From: JAGOSA01 sp043718505
GTDB taxonomy: Bacteria > Patescibacteriota > Minisyncoccia > Phycocordibacterales > UBA9973
Assembly: GCA_043718505.1 (NCBI GenBank)
Contig: JAYSVN010000008.1
Span: 1 to 7,462 of the forward strand
Direction: 5' to 3'
DNA length: 7,462 nt
The notes under the pieces were generated by a model. It saw nothing but the letters and a program-made list of their open reading frames with translations, was not told the DNA's origin and searched no databases. The position numbers and the translations under genes were made by a program. Shown one piece after another: positions 1-7,245 of the stretch; position 1 is the first letter of the stretch, and each line of letters begins with the position of its first letter.

Positions 1-638
1 CAATTGCTACAGACAAGACCGACGAAAGTCAGACAACTGAAAAGTCAGACGAAATTCCAGGTGATCAGACAGAAAAGAATATTGCCGCTGGTGAAGCAAA
101 GTTGAAAGTTGACATTGCTCCGGACGAAACAAAAAAGGAAGCCGCTAAAGAAGCCGTGTCTGATATTACTCCTCTTCGAAGTGATATCGCTCTTGATGTT
201 GCTCCGATGGCTGCCACAATGTCAGTTATCGCTCCAAGTCCAAAGCCACAAGAAGTTTTGGCAAATGCTAAGGCTAAGCTTAAGCAGGCTAAGGTACTTA
301 GAGAAAAGGGTGAATACAAGGAAGCTCTTACTCTCGCTCAGGATGCATACAAGGACATTGTAGCTCTCAAATTGCAGGCTAAGATCGGTAACAAAATTAA
401 GTCACAAGAAAATTCTAAAGTAGAAAGTAAGGCTGACACCCCTCTTGGAGAAGTAAAAGGTGCTCAAACAGATAATGTTCAGACTGACACAAAAACAGGC
501 GTAAAAACTGATACAAAAATAAATGATACTCCTGCCGAAAAGACAACGGGCACGGAAAAAACAGATGTAGAAACCAAGACTGATATTTCTGCGCAGGTAT
601 TGCCTGTCATTTCCCCGATGCCTCCAATCAAAAGATAA
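1..638 (+). CDS. Lys/Ala/Thr-rich protein of unknown function, C-terminal part (5' end outside window)
   Basis: The reading frame is open from base 3 to the TAA at 636-638 and has no stop upstream, so this is the last 211 codons of a longer gene whose start lies to the left. Three parts are visible. The first is a charged Thr/Asp/Glu/Lys-rich stretch. The second is a predicted helical hairpin at about nt 252-400 (EVLANAKAKLKQAK, then LREKGEYKEALTLAQDAYK), which resembles a single TPR-like hairpin or the end of a DUF5667-type domain common in CPR proteins. The third is a disordered tail with recurring T-D-T-K and K-T-D units ending in a Pro-rich VISPMPPIKR. No catalytic motif is seen. A membrane or cell-envelope role is plausible if the missing N-terminus carries a signal peptide, but that cannot be checked here. 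It converges on the LTD gene with 17 bases between the stop codons. The reading frame is certain; the function is unknown. Confidence 0.75.
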   Translation, partial: IATDKTDESQTTEKSDEIPGDQTEKNIAAGEAKLKVDIAPDETKKEAAKEAVSDITPLRSDIALDVAPMAATMSVIAPSPKPQEVLANAKAKLKQAKVLREKGEYKEALTLAQDAYKDIVALKLQAKIGNKIKSQENSKVESKADTPLGEVKGAQTDNVQTDTKTGVKTDTKINDTPAEKTTGTEKTDVETKTDISAQVLPVISPMPPIKR

Positions 639-658
639 TTACACTAATTATGTAATTA
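636..658. terminator. AT-rich inverted repeat spanning both convergent stop codons
   Basis: TAATTAC (636-642) and GTAATTA (652-658) form perfect 7-base arms around a 9-base loop. The left arm begins with the TAA stop of the plus-strand gene and the right arm ends with the complement of the TAA stop of the minus-strand gene. A symmetrical element between convergent genes could work as a weak bidirectional terminator. However, the stem is almost all A/T and neither side has a clear U-tract, so termination is only a possibility. Confidence 0.3.
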
Positions 659-2233
659 CTCATTTTCAATATCCTCAGTATTTGCGAGATCATCATCGGT
701 CTCGCTTTTACTTTTAGTACCCCTGGCCAGCAAAATGCTAAGGAAAATTATGGCTGCAATCGCACCGGTTAAAATTATTTTGGTGCGGCCAAGATTCGTT
801 GCTGGTAATTGGTCTGTAGTTTGCTTTTGATCGAGTCGAGAACCATCAACAACCGTTGGTGGAGTGATAGGTGTTTCCTCAGGCGACTTCACCAAAATGG
901 TTGCGTTTTCTTCTATTGCTATTTCTTCTACTTTTGCATCCATAGACACAGCAAGTATTTGTTTAGGTAATTGTGCAATTATCTCAGGCTTCTTTGGCTT
1001 TATATTTTTTGACTCAGAAATCTCCACGGAAGCGACCTCCGCAGCAGTCGTTGTAATAGGATTTCCATTTGAATATGAAAGATTATACATTTCGGCATTT
1101 TGGAGATTGAGTTTTTTCTTTTCAAGTATAAGCATACTGCCAGCCAAAAGAATTGTACTTTTCGGAAAAATGAAGTTCCCTGTTCCATCGTCTACTATCC
1201 AACCGGAAATATCTACTTCGGTTTTACCGGTATTTTTGAGCGATAAAGTTAAACCGTCATCAAGAAATTCCATTTTAGGAACATTGGCAATAACCGTTGC
1301 CCGATCGATAGATTTTGGTTCCCTATCATAGTAATTTTCAAAATACTGTAGTGTGACAACATACCTGCCCGGATAAGAAAAAACATGCGTTACCGGATCA
1401 ACGTTTTTGGTAAAAATACTTTCGCTATCTCCGAAATTCCAAAATATATTTCCTCGCAATAAAGGATTGCCGTCAGTGCCGGTAATTTTGGCAGTAAAAA
1501 TAGCGTTGGCATCAAAAAGAATTGTTTCAATCGGCAGAACAATTTTGGCAATAATTTTCTTTTGAGCTTTTGCTTTTTCGGCGCTTGTTTTTGTTGTAGT
1601 GTTCGCCGGAGTTGCCAGCCCTCCGCCTGCGATATTTTGGTTTTCTGTTTGGTCATTTCCTGTTCCCGTAGTATCTCCGTTTCCGTCTGAATTCGAATCA
1701 TTTTCTCCTTCTCCATTTCCTTCATTTGTATTAGTTTGTACGGGCGCGCCAGGCGTCGCCAGGCCGGCAGACCAGGTACTTTGACTACCATACAGACTAT
1801 TACTGTCTCCATTGGCACCAGGTGACGAGGTATAGATCGCCTCATTAATAACAACACCTGTACTATCTTTGAGCGTAAGAGTTTCCCCTATATTTGAAAG
1901 CGAAAAAACTGAATCGAATAGAACACCACCAAATTGCGGGTAGTCAGTCTGAAATACTGCGGCATTTTCAGCAATGATAGCAAAGCCGTGTGCAGCAATA
2001 GTTGTACCGCCGGCGACAGACGTCAGTGTGTGATTAGAATTATTTTCAAAAAATTTCCAGCCGGAAATATCGATAGAGGTATCTCCGTCGTTTTCTATTT
2101 CAATCCATTCGTGGTTAGAATCCGTTCCCGACGGATCGTACATTATTTCGCTGATTCTGACTGCAGCTGAGGCGATGTGAGCTGTTAGTAAAAAGAATGC
2201 AAGAACAAAAATGCAGGTGAATATATTTTTCAT
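656..2233 (-). CDS. Secreted, membrane-anchored lamin-tail domain / PKD domain surface protein
   Basis: Residue numbers here count from the upstream TTG at 2254. The preferred start is the ATG at 2233 (residue 8), because MKNIF plus a hydrophobic run ending ASA|A makes an ideal signal peptide; ATG 2245 and TTG 2254 are in-frame alternatives. A first lamin-tail-like domain covers about 31-171 (VRISEIMYDPSGTDSNHEW, then DISGWKF). A Gly/Asn/Asp/Glu/Thr-rich linker follows at about 172-215. A PKD domain covers about 236-325, with the signatures FWNFGD and HVFSYPGRYVVTL. A second LTD-like strand set lies at about 328-396 (LKNTGKTEVDISGW). Then come a disordered stretch, one transmembrane helix at about 493-510 and a short charged tail. 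The expected topology is an extracellular rod held by the C-terminal helix. LTD and PKD domains mediate binding or are structural, and no enzymatic residues are apparent. It is the last gene of the minus-strand block. The domain calls are strong; the ligand is unknown. Confidence 0.85.
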   Translation of the reverse strand: MKNIFTCIFVLAFFLLTAHIASAAVRISEIMYDPSGTDSNHEWIEIENDGDTSIDISGWKFFENNSNHTLTSVAGGTTIAAHGFAIIAENAAVFQTDYPQFGGVLFDSVFSLSNIGETLTLKDSTGVVINEAIYTSSPGANGDSNSLYGSQSTWSAGLATPGAPVQTNTNEGNGEGENDSNSDGNGDTTGTGNDQTENQNIAGGGLATPANTTTKTSAEKAKAQKKIIAKIVLPIETILFDANAIFTAKITGTDGNPLLRGNIFWNFGDSESIFTKNVDPVTHVFSYPGRYVVTLQYFENYYDREPKSIDRATVIANVPKMEFLDDGLTLSLKNTGKTEVDISGWIVDDGTGNFIFPKSTILLAGSMLILEKKKLNLQNAEMYNLSYSNGNPITTTAAEVASVEISESKNIKPKKPEIIAQLPKQILAVSMDAKVEEIAIEENATILVKSPEETPITPPTVVDGSRLDQKQTTDQLPATNLGRTKIILTGAIAAIIFLSILLARGTKSKSETDDDLANTEDIENE

Positions 2234-2234
2234 A

Positions 2235-2258
2235 ATGATTGCCATTAGCGGCAATCAT
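2235..2258 (-). promoter_or_regulatory. 9-bp hairpin directly upstream of the LTD-protein start codon
   Basis: ATGATTGCC (2235-2243) and GGCAATCAT (2250-2258) are perfect 9-base complementary arms around a 6-base loop. In the minus-strand transcript the stem ends one base before the ATG at 2233 and begins 10 bases after the TAG of the TraD-like gene. It fills the place where a ribosome binding site would sit and contains the alternative starts ATG 2245 and TTG 2254. It may damp translation of the LTD protein, mark an RNA processing point or cause partial termination. There is no U-tract, so a classical terminator is unlikely. Confidence 0.45.
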
Positions 2259-2268
2259 GAGTATTACA

Positions 2269-4341
2269 CTAACTACCTAAAATACTCCTTAAGACATCTT
2301 CAGGAACTTCTTTAGGATTTTCTAAGTCGGGTTTTGGCAAATGAGCCTTATGGTGCAACGTATTTTGGTGATTTTGATTTGGGGCAGGTTGCGCATGGAC
2401 ATGTTGTTGGCCCTGGGATGGAACAACTTTTTGCAAAAGTGCGCGCAAATCTGCTACTTTCTGAGCATCAGGAGTTTTTGATTTTTTTAAAATTGAAAGA
2501 GAAGCATGCTGCGGAGGCTGTGGCTGCTCTGCTTCGGTTCTATGTTCTGTTCTATTATTACTGGCAACATGCTTTGTTTCTTTTGTCACTTCAGTCTTTG
2601 GACGCTCAGGCTCAATGGATAGTTTCTCAAGTAGGCTGCGCAAATTTTCTTTTGGTCGGACTGGTTCAACATATTCGCGCTTTGACTGCGTTGTCTCCGT
2701 TGACTGATATGGTTTTTCTTCTTTTTTTACAAAAGCCTGCGGCGCATGAGTTATGTTTGGTGAATGAGTTGTATGTGGTCGCGGAGCTGCTGGTCGCTCA
2801 TTACGAGAATATGCTGGGCTATCTGTCTGTAGTCTAGAAGTTACTGCCGGCCGTGGCGCTGTATAACTTGGTCGAGGAGCAGAACCTTGCTGGCCGTTTG
2901 TTGAATGGTTATTTGGTAAATGATTATTGGGTGAGTAGTTATTTTGAGCAGGTCTCGGCGAAAATGCTTTTGGAGGACGATCTGTTACCCCATCGCCCGA
3001 CGTCATAAATCCTTCACCGTCACGAACGATACGTTCTTTCTTTTCTACGTGTATTGGTTCATGCCACTTTTGAATAGCAACTTCAACTTCAGTACGAGGT
3101 AAAGCATAAGTAGTACGTGAACTATTCATTATTTCTTCGATAAATGATTTATGAGGAATTGGAATAGGTGCCATACTCACAGCTGAAAATGGCTTTGACC
3201 CGACACCGTCAATCATAAGACGCATATAGCATTGAAAAAGGCCGAGGTTAACAATATCTTCGCCTGTGAATTGCGGGGCGAATTCTTTTTCAAAAATTTC
3301 AGCATCGGTTGCGCCGACTCTAAATACAATCATGGTGCCAACGTTGCCAAAAACAGCTGATTGAACTTCTTCCGACATTTGTTCGACATATTGATGAGCG
3401 ATGTTCAGACTGAGATGGTACTTACGAGCTTCAGAAAGAATGTCCGCAAAAGAGTCGGAGGCAAAAGACTGAAATTCATCGACATATAGATAAAAATACG
3501 GCAGGCGCTTCATACCTTCATTTGACACATCGGCACGAGACATAGCCGCCAGGTAAATTTTGGTAATTAAAATACCGCCGAGTAAATTGGCATTCTGCTC
3601 GCCGACGCGCCCTTTTGACAGGTTAATAATGAGAATTTTCTTTTCATCCATCATTTTACGGATATCAAACGAGGATGTCGGTTGTCCAATGATGTTACGA
3701 ATGATCGGATTGGTGGCAAATTGACCGATTTTATTTTGAATAGCAGCTCCAGCTTCTTGCATGTAACGATCCCCATACTTGGCGAATTCATCAATCCAGA
3801 ATGATTTTACCGATGGATCTTTGACATTTTCGACAACAGCTTTGCGATACTCTTTGTCAGCTAACATGCGGTTAACACCAAGCAAAGTAGCATTTGGATA
3901 TTCAAGAAGTGCAAGGAGGATATTATTGAGAATATATTCCATACGAGCGCTCCAGGCATCTACCCAAATCTTTTTGAAAACACTCATGAGGCCGGAAGAA
4001 ACCAGGTGGCGCTTGTCGGCACTGACATTTTCGAGAATATTAAATGAAATTGGAAAATCCGTATCAAATGGCGCAAAGTAAACGACATCCTTGATCCGAT
4101 TCTCTGGAATATAATCGAGTAGTTTATCTGCTGAAGCGCCGTGCGGATCCATAAAGGCCATGCCTTCCCCGTTCATAATATCCTGAGCTGCCATATTTTC
4201 AAGCAAAGTAGATTTACCCATGCCTGTTTTACCGATCACATAGACGTGACGGGTGCGATCCTTGGCTTTTATGCCGAATTGCGCCTTTTTATTCCGGAAG
4301 TCGGTTAAGGCAAAATATGTAACTCTTTCTTGATCATCCAT
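2269..4341 (-). CDS. TraD/TraG/HerA-like DNA-translocating ATPase (type IV coupling-protein family) with long disordered tail
   Basis: This is a 690-residue P-loop ATPase. Walker A is GKTGMGKST (37-45), Walker B is FYLYVDE (283-289), and a polar sensor-like strand LNIAHQY lies at 312-318. The stretch around VDEFQSFASDSFADILSEARKY and VFGNVGTMIVFRVG matches the TraD/TraG C-terminal (TraM-recognition) core of conjugative coupling proteins. Such ATPases form hexameric pumps that drive DNA or protein substrates through an envelope channel. The N-terminal membrane helices of classical coupling proteins are absent, since the ATPase begins almost at residue 1; this is usual for the CPR form as I know it. 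From about residue 440 the protein is low-complexity, rich in Pro/Asn/Gln/His/Ser, with short LRSLL-like motifs at 567, 632 and 684. It starts 14 bases after the kinase stop, with no Shine-Dalgarno sequence but an extended -10 motif in the gap. The family is certain; the substrate is unknown. Confidence 0.9.
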   Translation of the reverse strand: MDDQERVTYFALTDFRNKKAQFGIKAKDRTRHVYVIGKTGMGKSTLLENMAAQDIMNGEGMAFMDPHGASADKLLDYIPENRIKDVVYFAPFDTDFPISFNILENVSADKRHLVSSGLMSVFKKIWVDAWSARMEYILNNILLALLEYPNATLLGVNRMLADKEYRKAVVENVKDPSVKSFWIDEFAKYGDRYMQEAGAAIQNKIGQFATNPIIRNIIGQPTSSFDIRKMMDEKKILIINLSKGRVGEQNANLLGGILITKIYLAAMSRADVSNEGMKRLPYFYLYVDEFQSFASDSFADILSEARKYHLSLNIAHQYVEQMSEEVQSAVFGNVGTMIVFRVGATDAEIFEKEFAPQFTGEDIVNLGLFQCYMRLMIDGVGSKPFSAVSMAPIPIPHKSFIEEIMNSSRTTYALPRTEVEVAIQKWHEPIHVEKKERIVRDGEGFMTSGDGVTDRPPKAFSPRPAQNNYSPNNHLPNNHSTNGQQGSAPRPSYTAPRPAVTSRLQTDSPAYSRNERPAAPRPHTTHSPNITHAPQAFVKKEEKPYQSTETTQSKREYVEPVRPKENLRSLLEKLSIEPERPKTEVTKETKHVASNNRTEHRTEAEQPQPPQHASLSILKKSKTPDAQKVADLRALLQKVVPSQGQQHVHAQPAPNQNHQNTLHHKAHLPKPDLENPKEVPEDVLRSILGS

Positions 4342-4349
4342 TTGGAACT

Positions 4350-4358
4350 AGTATATCA
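4350..4358 (-). promoter_or_regulatory. Extended -10 promoter motif (TGATATACT) before the TraD-like gene
   Basis: Read on the minus strand, TGA-TATACT is followed by 8 bases and then the ATG at 4341. Its TGA is also the stop codon of the histidine kinase. A start site seven bases after the hexamer would leave a leader of about two bases (AA). No -35 box is seen at 16-18 bases spacing, which extended -10 promoters do not require. It would give the TraD-like and LTD genes their own promoter inside the block. Confidence 0.45.
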
Positions 4359-5642
4359 TTTACTTTCAGTCTTAACATGGCCGCCGCGTTTGACCATTCC
4401 TTTGGCAGGCAGGGCGGCACAAAATGTTGTGCCTTTCTTTTCTTCTGAGCTAAACCAGACAGATCCGCCGACTCTTTCAATCATGGATTTCACCAGATAT
4501 AATCCGAGACCATTGCCGGCATCATCTATTTCTCTGACATTGCCTGCTCGATAGAGCTTGGTAAAAATTTTATCTTTGTCTTTTTCCGGTATGCCATAGC
4601 CATTATCGGAGACAGTTACAACCAAAGATTCCTGCTGCAACGTTTTCCCGCTGACAGATTCGCCTTTTGGTTTTTGTTCAATAGTAATTTTAACGGTACC
4701 GTCTTTTGGCGTATATTTAACCGCATTTGAAATCAGATTTTGGAAAATGACAGTCAGGATTTTTTTATCGCCCTGATATTTAGTAGCTTTTTGAGCAACT
4801 GTTTTTTTGATAATTAAATTTTTGGCTTTGATAATACCAGTGAGGTCAGTAACGACGCTGTCGCTCAGATCTTTAATAGACATTTCTTCCGGTTCAACAA
4901 TAAGTGTGCCGAGATCAACGCGCGAAACATTGAGTAGCGCATTGACGAGCTCGATCATGCGCTTATTACTTTCATGAATATCATTGAGGCAAGCTTTTTG
5001 TTCTTCAGTTATTGCACCGGCATCACCGGCCAGAAGCATTTCGGAGTTCCATTTAACAGCCGTGAGCGGTGTACGAAGTTGGTGCGAAGCAAGAGAAATT
5101 AATTCATTTTGACTTGTATCAATTTCTCTTTCTTTGGTAATATCGCGCAGAACCATGACAGCCCGGATGTGCGGATTATTTGCTACAAAACTTGCCGTGC
5201 AGGCAATCGGTGTAAAAGTTTCGCCCTGTCCTCTGATATACAAATCGTCATTTATATTCAGATCAATAGTTTTTTTGCCCGATATGGCTTTCTTAAGCGG
5301 TGAATCTTTTTCGGCAATTTTATTTTCTCGGCGGTAGAAAATGCATATGTCATTACTATTTTTAGCCAAAGTATCTACCTGAGAAATATGAAAAAGGTCA
5401 AGTGCGGCTTGATTGGCAAAAACGATTACCATTTTTTCATTAACAGCTAATACGGCCTCAGGAATTGAATTGAAAATGATTTCATCTTTTTTTTCATTTT
5501 CCTTTAAATCTTCAAGGATATTAAGCATGGCTTGATGGGTTTTTTCAAGCTCAGCGCATTTTGAGTGGAGCGCTATGCTGTCAGAAATATTGTTATTTGT
5601 ATTGTCGTTTTTTTTATCGTTTTCCATTGGATTTTGGGCCAT
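4356..5642 (-). CDS. Soluble PAS-domain sensor histidine kinase
   Basis: The 428-residue protein is a complete kinase without any membrane segment. After a polar start comes a coiled-coil piece (AELEKTHQAMLNILEDLKEN, 30-49). A PAS domain spans about 54-172 (SIPEAVLAVNEKMVIVFAN onward, ending VMVLRDITKERE). The dimerisation/phosphoacceptor helix has H187 in SLASHQLRTPLTAVKW. The HATPase domain has its N-box at QNLISNAVKYTP (N306), G1 at SDNGYGIP (D346), an F-box at IFTKLYRAG and G2 at GNGLGL (376-381). All residues needed for autophosphorylation are present. Its start overlaps the end of the membrane sensor gene by 29 bases and lies directly after an in-frame TAA, suggesting translational coupling and a two-subunit receptor. 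ATG 5627 (residue 6) is an alternative start. No response regulator is in the window. The family call is very secure; the signal is unknown. Confidence 0.93.
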   Translation of the reverse strand: MAQNPMENDKKNDNTNNNISDSIALHSKCAELEKTHQAMLNILEDLKENEKKDEIIFNSIPEAVLAVNEKMVIVFANQAALDLFHISQVDTLAKNSNDICIFYRRENKIAEKDSPLKKAISGKKTIDLNINDDLYIRGQGETFTPIACTASFVANNPHIRAVMVLRDITKEREIDTSQNELISLASHQLRTPLTAVKWNSEMLLAGDAGAITEEQKACLNDIHESNKRMIELVNALLNVSRVDLGTLIVEPEEMSIKDLSDSVVTDLTGIIKAKNLIIKKTVAQKATKYQGDKKILTVIFQNLISNAVKYTPKDGTVKITIEQKPKGESVSGKTLQQESLVVTVSDNGYGIPEKDKDKIFTKLYRAGNVREIDDAGNGLGLYLVKSMIERVGGSVWFSSEEKKGTTFCAALPAKGMVKRGGHVKTESK

Positions 5643-6756
5643 TTATTTTTGCAATATGACCTTTAAGTTCAATCATGCGCAATTCCCTGCCGACCATAAT
5701 TTTATGCAAACGTTCAAGTTCTTTTATTTGTTCTCTGAGTGCATTATTTTTATCCTTACTCTCGCCGATTTCAGCTTCAATTTCCTTGATAATTTTTTGA
5801 TACTTTTCTTCAATTATTTTTACATTTCTGCTAATTTCGGCTGAAAGATGGAGTTCGTTCCTGCGACGGCGACTCAAGTTAAGTAATAGTGAAAAAATAA
5901 TTAATGAAATACTACTACCGAAGATTAGTGTAAAAGTTGGCGCAGCACTGGTTAATTTTCTGACGATATATTTCTGATTCGACTGAGTAATCAGTAGCCA
6001 TGGAGATGTTCCGACATTTACTTGTCTTAATGCAGTATAACTTTTCCTATGACTCTCAAATGAATTACTTCTGGATTGGAAAAGTGGATTCGCCTGATCA
6101 ATAGAGTCATACATCGTAAAATCAAGCCTCTGGAATACACTGTTTGCCGGATATAAATGATTAAGTGCGACGCTGGCATTAAACATCACAAAGAGGTAGC
6201 TTTCATTCCCCTGCGGGACAACAGTGAGATAATCAGCTTTGCCTTCATAAAGTTTAATCAATACGGGCTGATTACTTTGATTGCCTTTTTGGGCAAGAAC
6301 TGCATTTTTCAAATCAGTTTCTGTAATGCCACTTGAACTTTCCTGCGGCACACTCTCAATAGCTTTGTTTCCATTGATCTCATGCGAATACAGACGCCTG
6401 AGGTCTTTCCCGTCAAGCGACGTGGCATAGATCCCTACTTCACGCACGCTCGGGTAACGTGTTTCAAGACTGAGTGATGAAATATAGTCATCGAGTTCGC
6501 CTTTGGTGGCATCAAGACGCAACCCTTTAGCAAGTAGTATGGGTAAGTCAATTGTACGATTAATCCGATTTGTGACGATTGTTTCTAAATCCTGGCTTAA
6601 TGTATTGAAACGCTCATACCCTTCTCTATACACAATTTTTTTGACAATAGAAAAAAATAAAAATGTGCCGGCCAGCATAACGAGTAAGAAAATAAAGGTT
6701 ACCGGAAATAAGCGGATATGATTTAATATTTTTTTGAAAAAAGAGCTGGTTTGCAT
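5614..6756 (-). CDS. Two-helix membrane sensor with CHASE-like extracellular domain and cytoplasmic coiled coil
   Basis: The 380-residue protein has a transmembrane helix at about 16-38, an extracellular domain of about 235 residues, a second helix at about 274-294, an RRRR stop-transfer cluster at 296-299 and a long charged coiled coil to about 368. The extracellular part, including TIDLPILLAKGL and ISSLSLETRYPSVREVGIYA, fits a CHASE-type ligand-binding domain, though a Cache-like fold cannot be excluded. The coiled coil ends in MVGRELRMIELK (354-365), a signature I associate with the linker just before the kinase part of hybrid sensor kinases. Here no kinase follows in frame: the gene stops at 5614 inside the start of the separate histidine kinase. 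It most likely senses an outside signal and passes it to that kinase. It starts 42 bases after the pseudopilin stop, with no Shine-Dalgarno sequence. Confidence 0.8.
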   Translation of the reverse strand: MQTSSFFKKILNHIRLFPVTFIFLLVMLAGTFLFFSIVKKIVYREGYERFNTLSQDLETIVTNRINRTIDLPILLAKGLRLDATKGELDDYISSLSLETRYPSVREVGIYATSLDGKDLRRLYSHEINGNKAIESVPQESSSGITETDLKNAVLAQKGNQSNQPVLIKLYEGKADYLTVVPQGNESYLFVMFNASVALNHLYPANSVFQRLDFTMYDSIDQANPLFQSRSNSFESHRKSYTALRQVNVGTSPWLLITQSNQKYIVRKLTSAAPTFTLIFGSSISLIIFSLLLNLSRRRRNELHLSAEISRNVKIIEEKYQKIIKEIEAEIGESKDKNNALREQIKELERLHKIMVGRELRMIELKGHIAKINGPKSNGKR

Positions 6757-6798
6757 TTAGTTTTTTTATGTATTTTCCCGCGGTTTTATTTTTTAGTT

Positions 6799-7233
6799 TT
6801 ATTTTTTCGCAATGATCATTTCACCATTTTCAGCCAGCGGTGCAGTTATTACCACGTGGCCGTCTGTATCTCTTGCTATTTGATAACCAGTTCCTTTATC
6901 AGATATCGTGGCCGGATCATTTGGCAACATTGTAAGGTATGTTCCGTAGTCAGTAAGCATACTCAAGTCAACATAGCCTTCGCAATCAGCTGCAGCTGAT
7001 TGGCAAATTTCAGTCGGTTCAGAAGGAACAGTCACTGGCAAAGCGCCATTATTGTATGCCGCATAACTCTCAATGGCGCTGGCAAGCATGTTGATATGAC
7101 TTACCCGCTCACTATTTTTTGTAGCTGAAAGTTTCCTTTCCGGACTCACGGCAATTACCACAATACTAGCCAGAATAACGGCCGCAACTGTACCAAGTAG
7201 TAATTCAAGAATCTTTTTTTCTTTTCTTTGCAT
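6799..7233 (-). CDS. Type IV pilin / type II secretion pseudopilin-like protein with atypical N-terminus
   Basis: The 144-residue protein has the overall plan of a minor pilin or GspG-like pseudopilin: a short basic leader (MQRKEKK), a hydrophobic helix at about 8-29 with a glutamate (E10) where pilins carry E5, and then VSPERKLSATKNSERVSHINMLASAIESYAAYNNGALP, given here only to mark the amphipathic helix region 29-66. A soluble domain follows with two cysteines (C77, C84) that could form a disulfide, and a GTGYQIARDTDGHVVITAP strand pair. The usual prepilin peptidase site G|FTLIE is absent: E5 and K6 stand at -1 and +1. No upstream in-frame start could restore it. It heads the minus-strand block and is divergent from a PilB/GspE-type ATPase, supporting a pilus or secretion role. 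An extended -10 motif lies 12 bases before its ATG. Confidence 0.75.
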   Translation of the reverse strand: MQRKEKKILELLLGTVAAVILASIVVIAVSPERKLSATKNSERVSHINMLASAIESYAAYNNGALPVTVPSEPTEICQSAAADCEGYVDLSMLTDYGTYLTMLPNDPATISDKGTGYQIARDTDGHVVITAPLAENGEMIIAKK

Positions 7234-7245
7234 AAAGCTCTCAAA

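Noticed and set aside
864..1331. A 155-codon plus-strand open frame opposite the LTD-protein gene
   Set aside because: It is antisense to a well-supported domain-bearing gene, and its translation has no recognisable domain and an atypical Ser/Phe/Ile-rich composition.
2334..2837. A 167-codon plus-strand open frame opposite the TraD-like tail
   Set aside because: It mirrors the low-complexity tail of the ATPase gene, which lowers stop frequency on the opposite strand; there is no start signal or domain.
4356..4358. Possible reassignment of TGA to glycine, as in some CPR lineages
   Set aside because: The kinase ends cleanly at this TGA just after its G2 box region, no gene has an internal TGA, and the next gene starts 14 bases on.
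5614..5642. Programmed frameshift joining the sensor and kinase
   Set aside because: Joining requires a +1 shift, and no known +1 slippery codon with a stimulator is visible; overlap-based coupling is simpler. Kept only as an alternative in the split-kinase finding.
6778..6783. CCGCGG palindrome with flanking A/T runs between the pseudopilin and sensor genes, considered as a terminator
   Set aside because: The palindrome has no loop, so no hairpin forms, and the flanking T/A runs reflect general AT-richness.
6757..6798. Possible -10 (CATAAA) eight bases before the sensor ATG at 6756, matching the layout of the other promoters
   Set aside because: Only four of six bases match and the TG extension is missing; the A-rich gap makes chance similarity likely.
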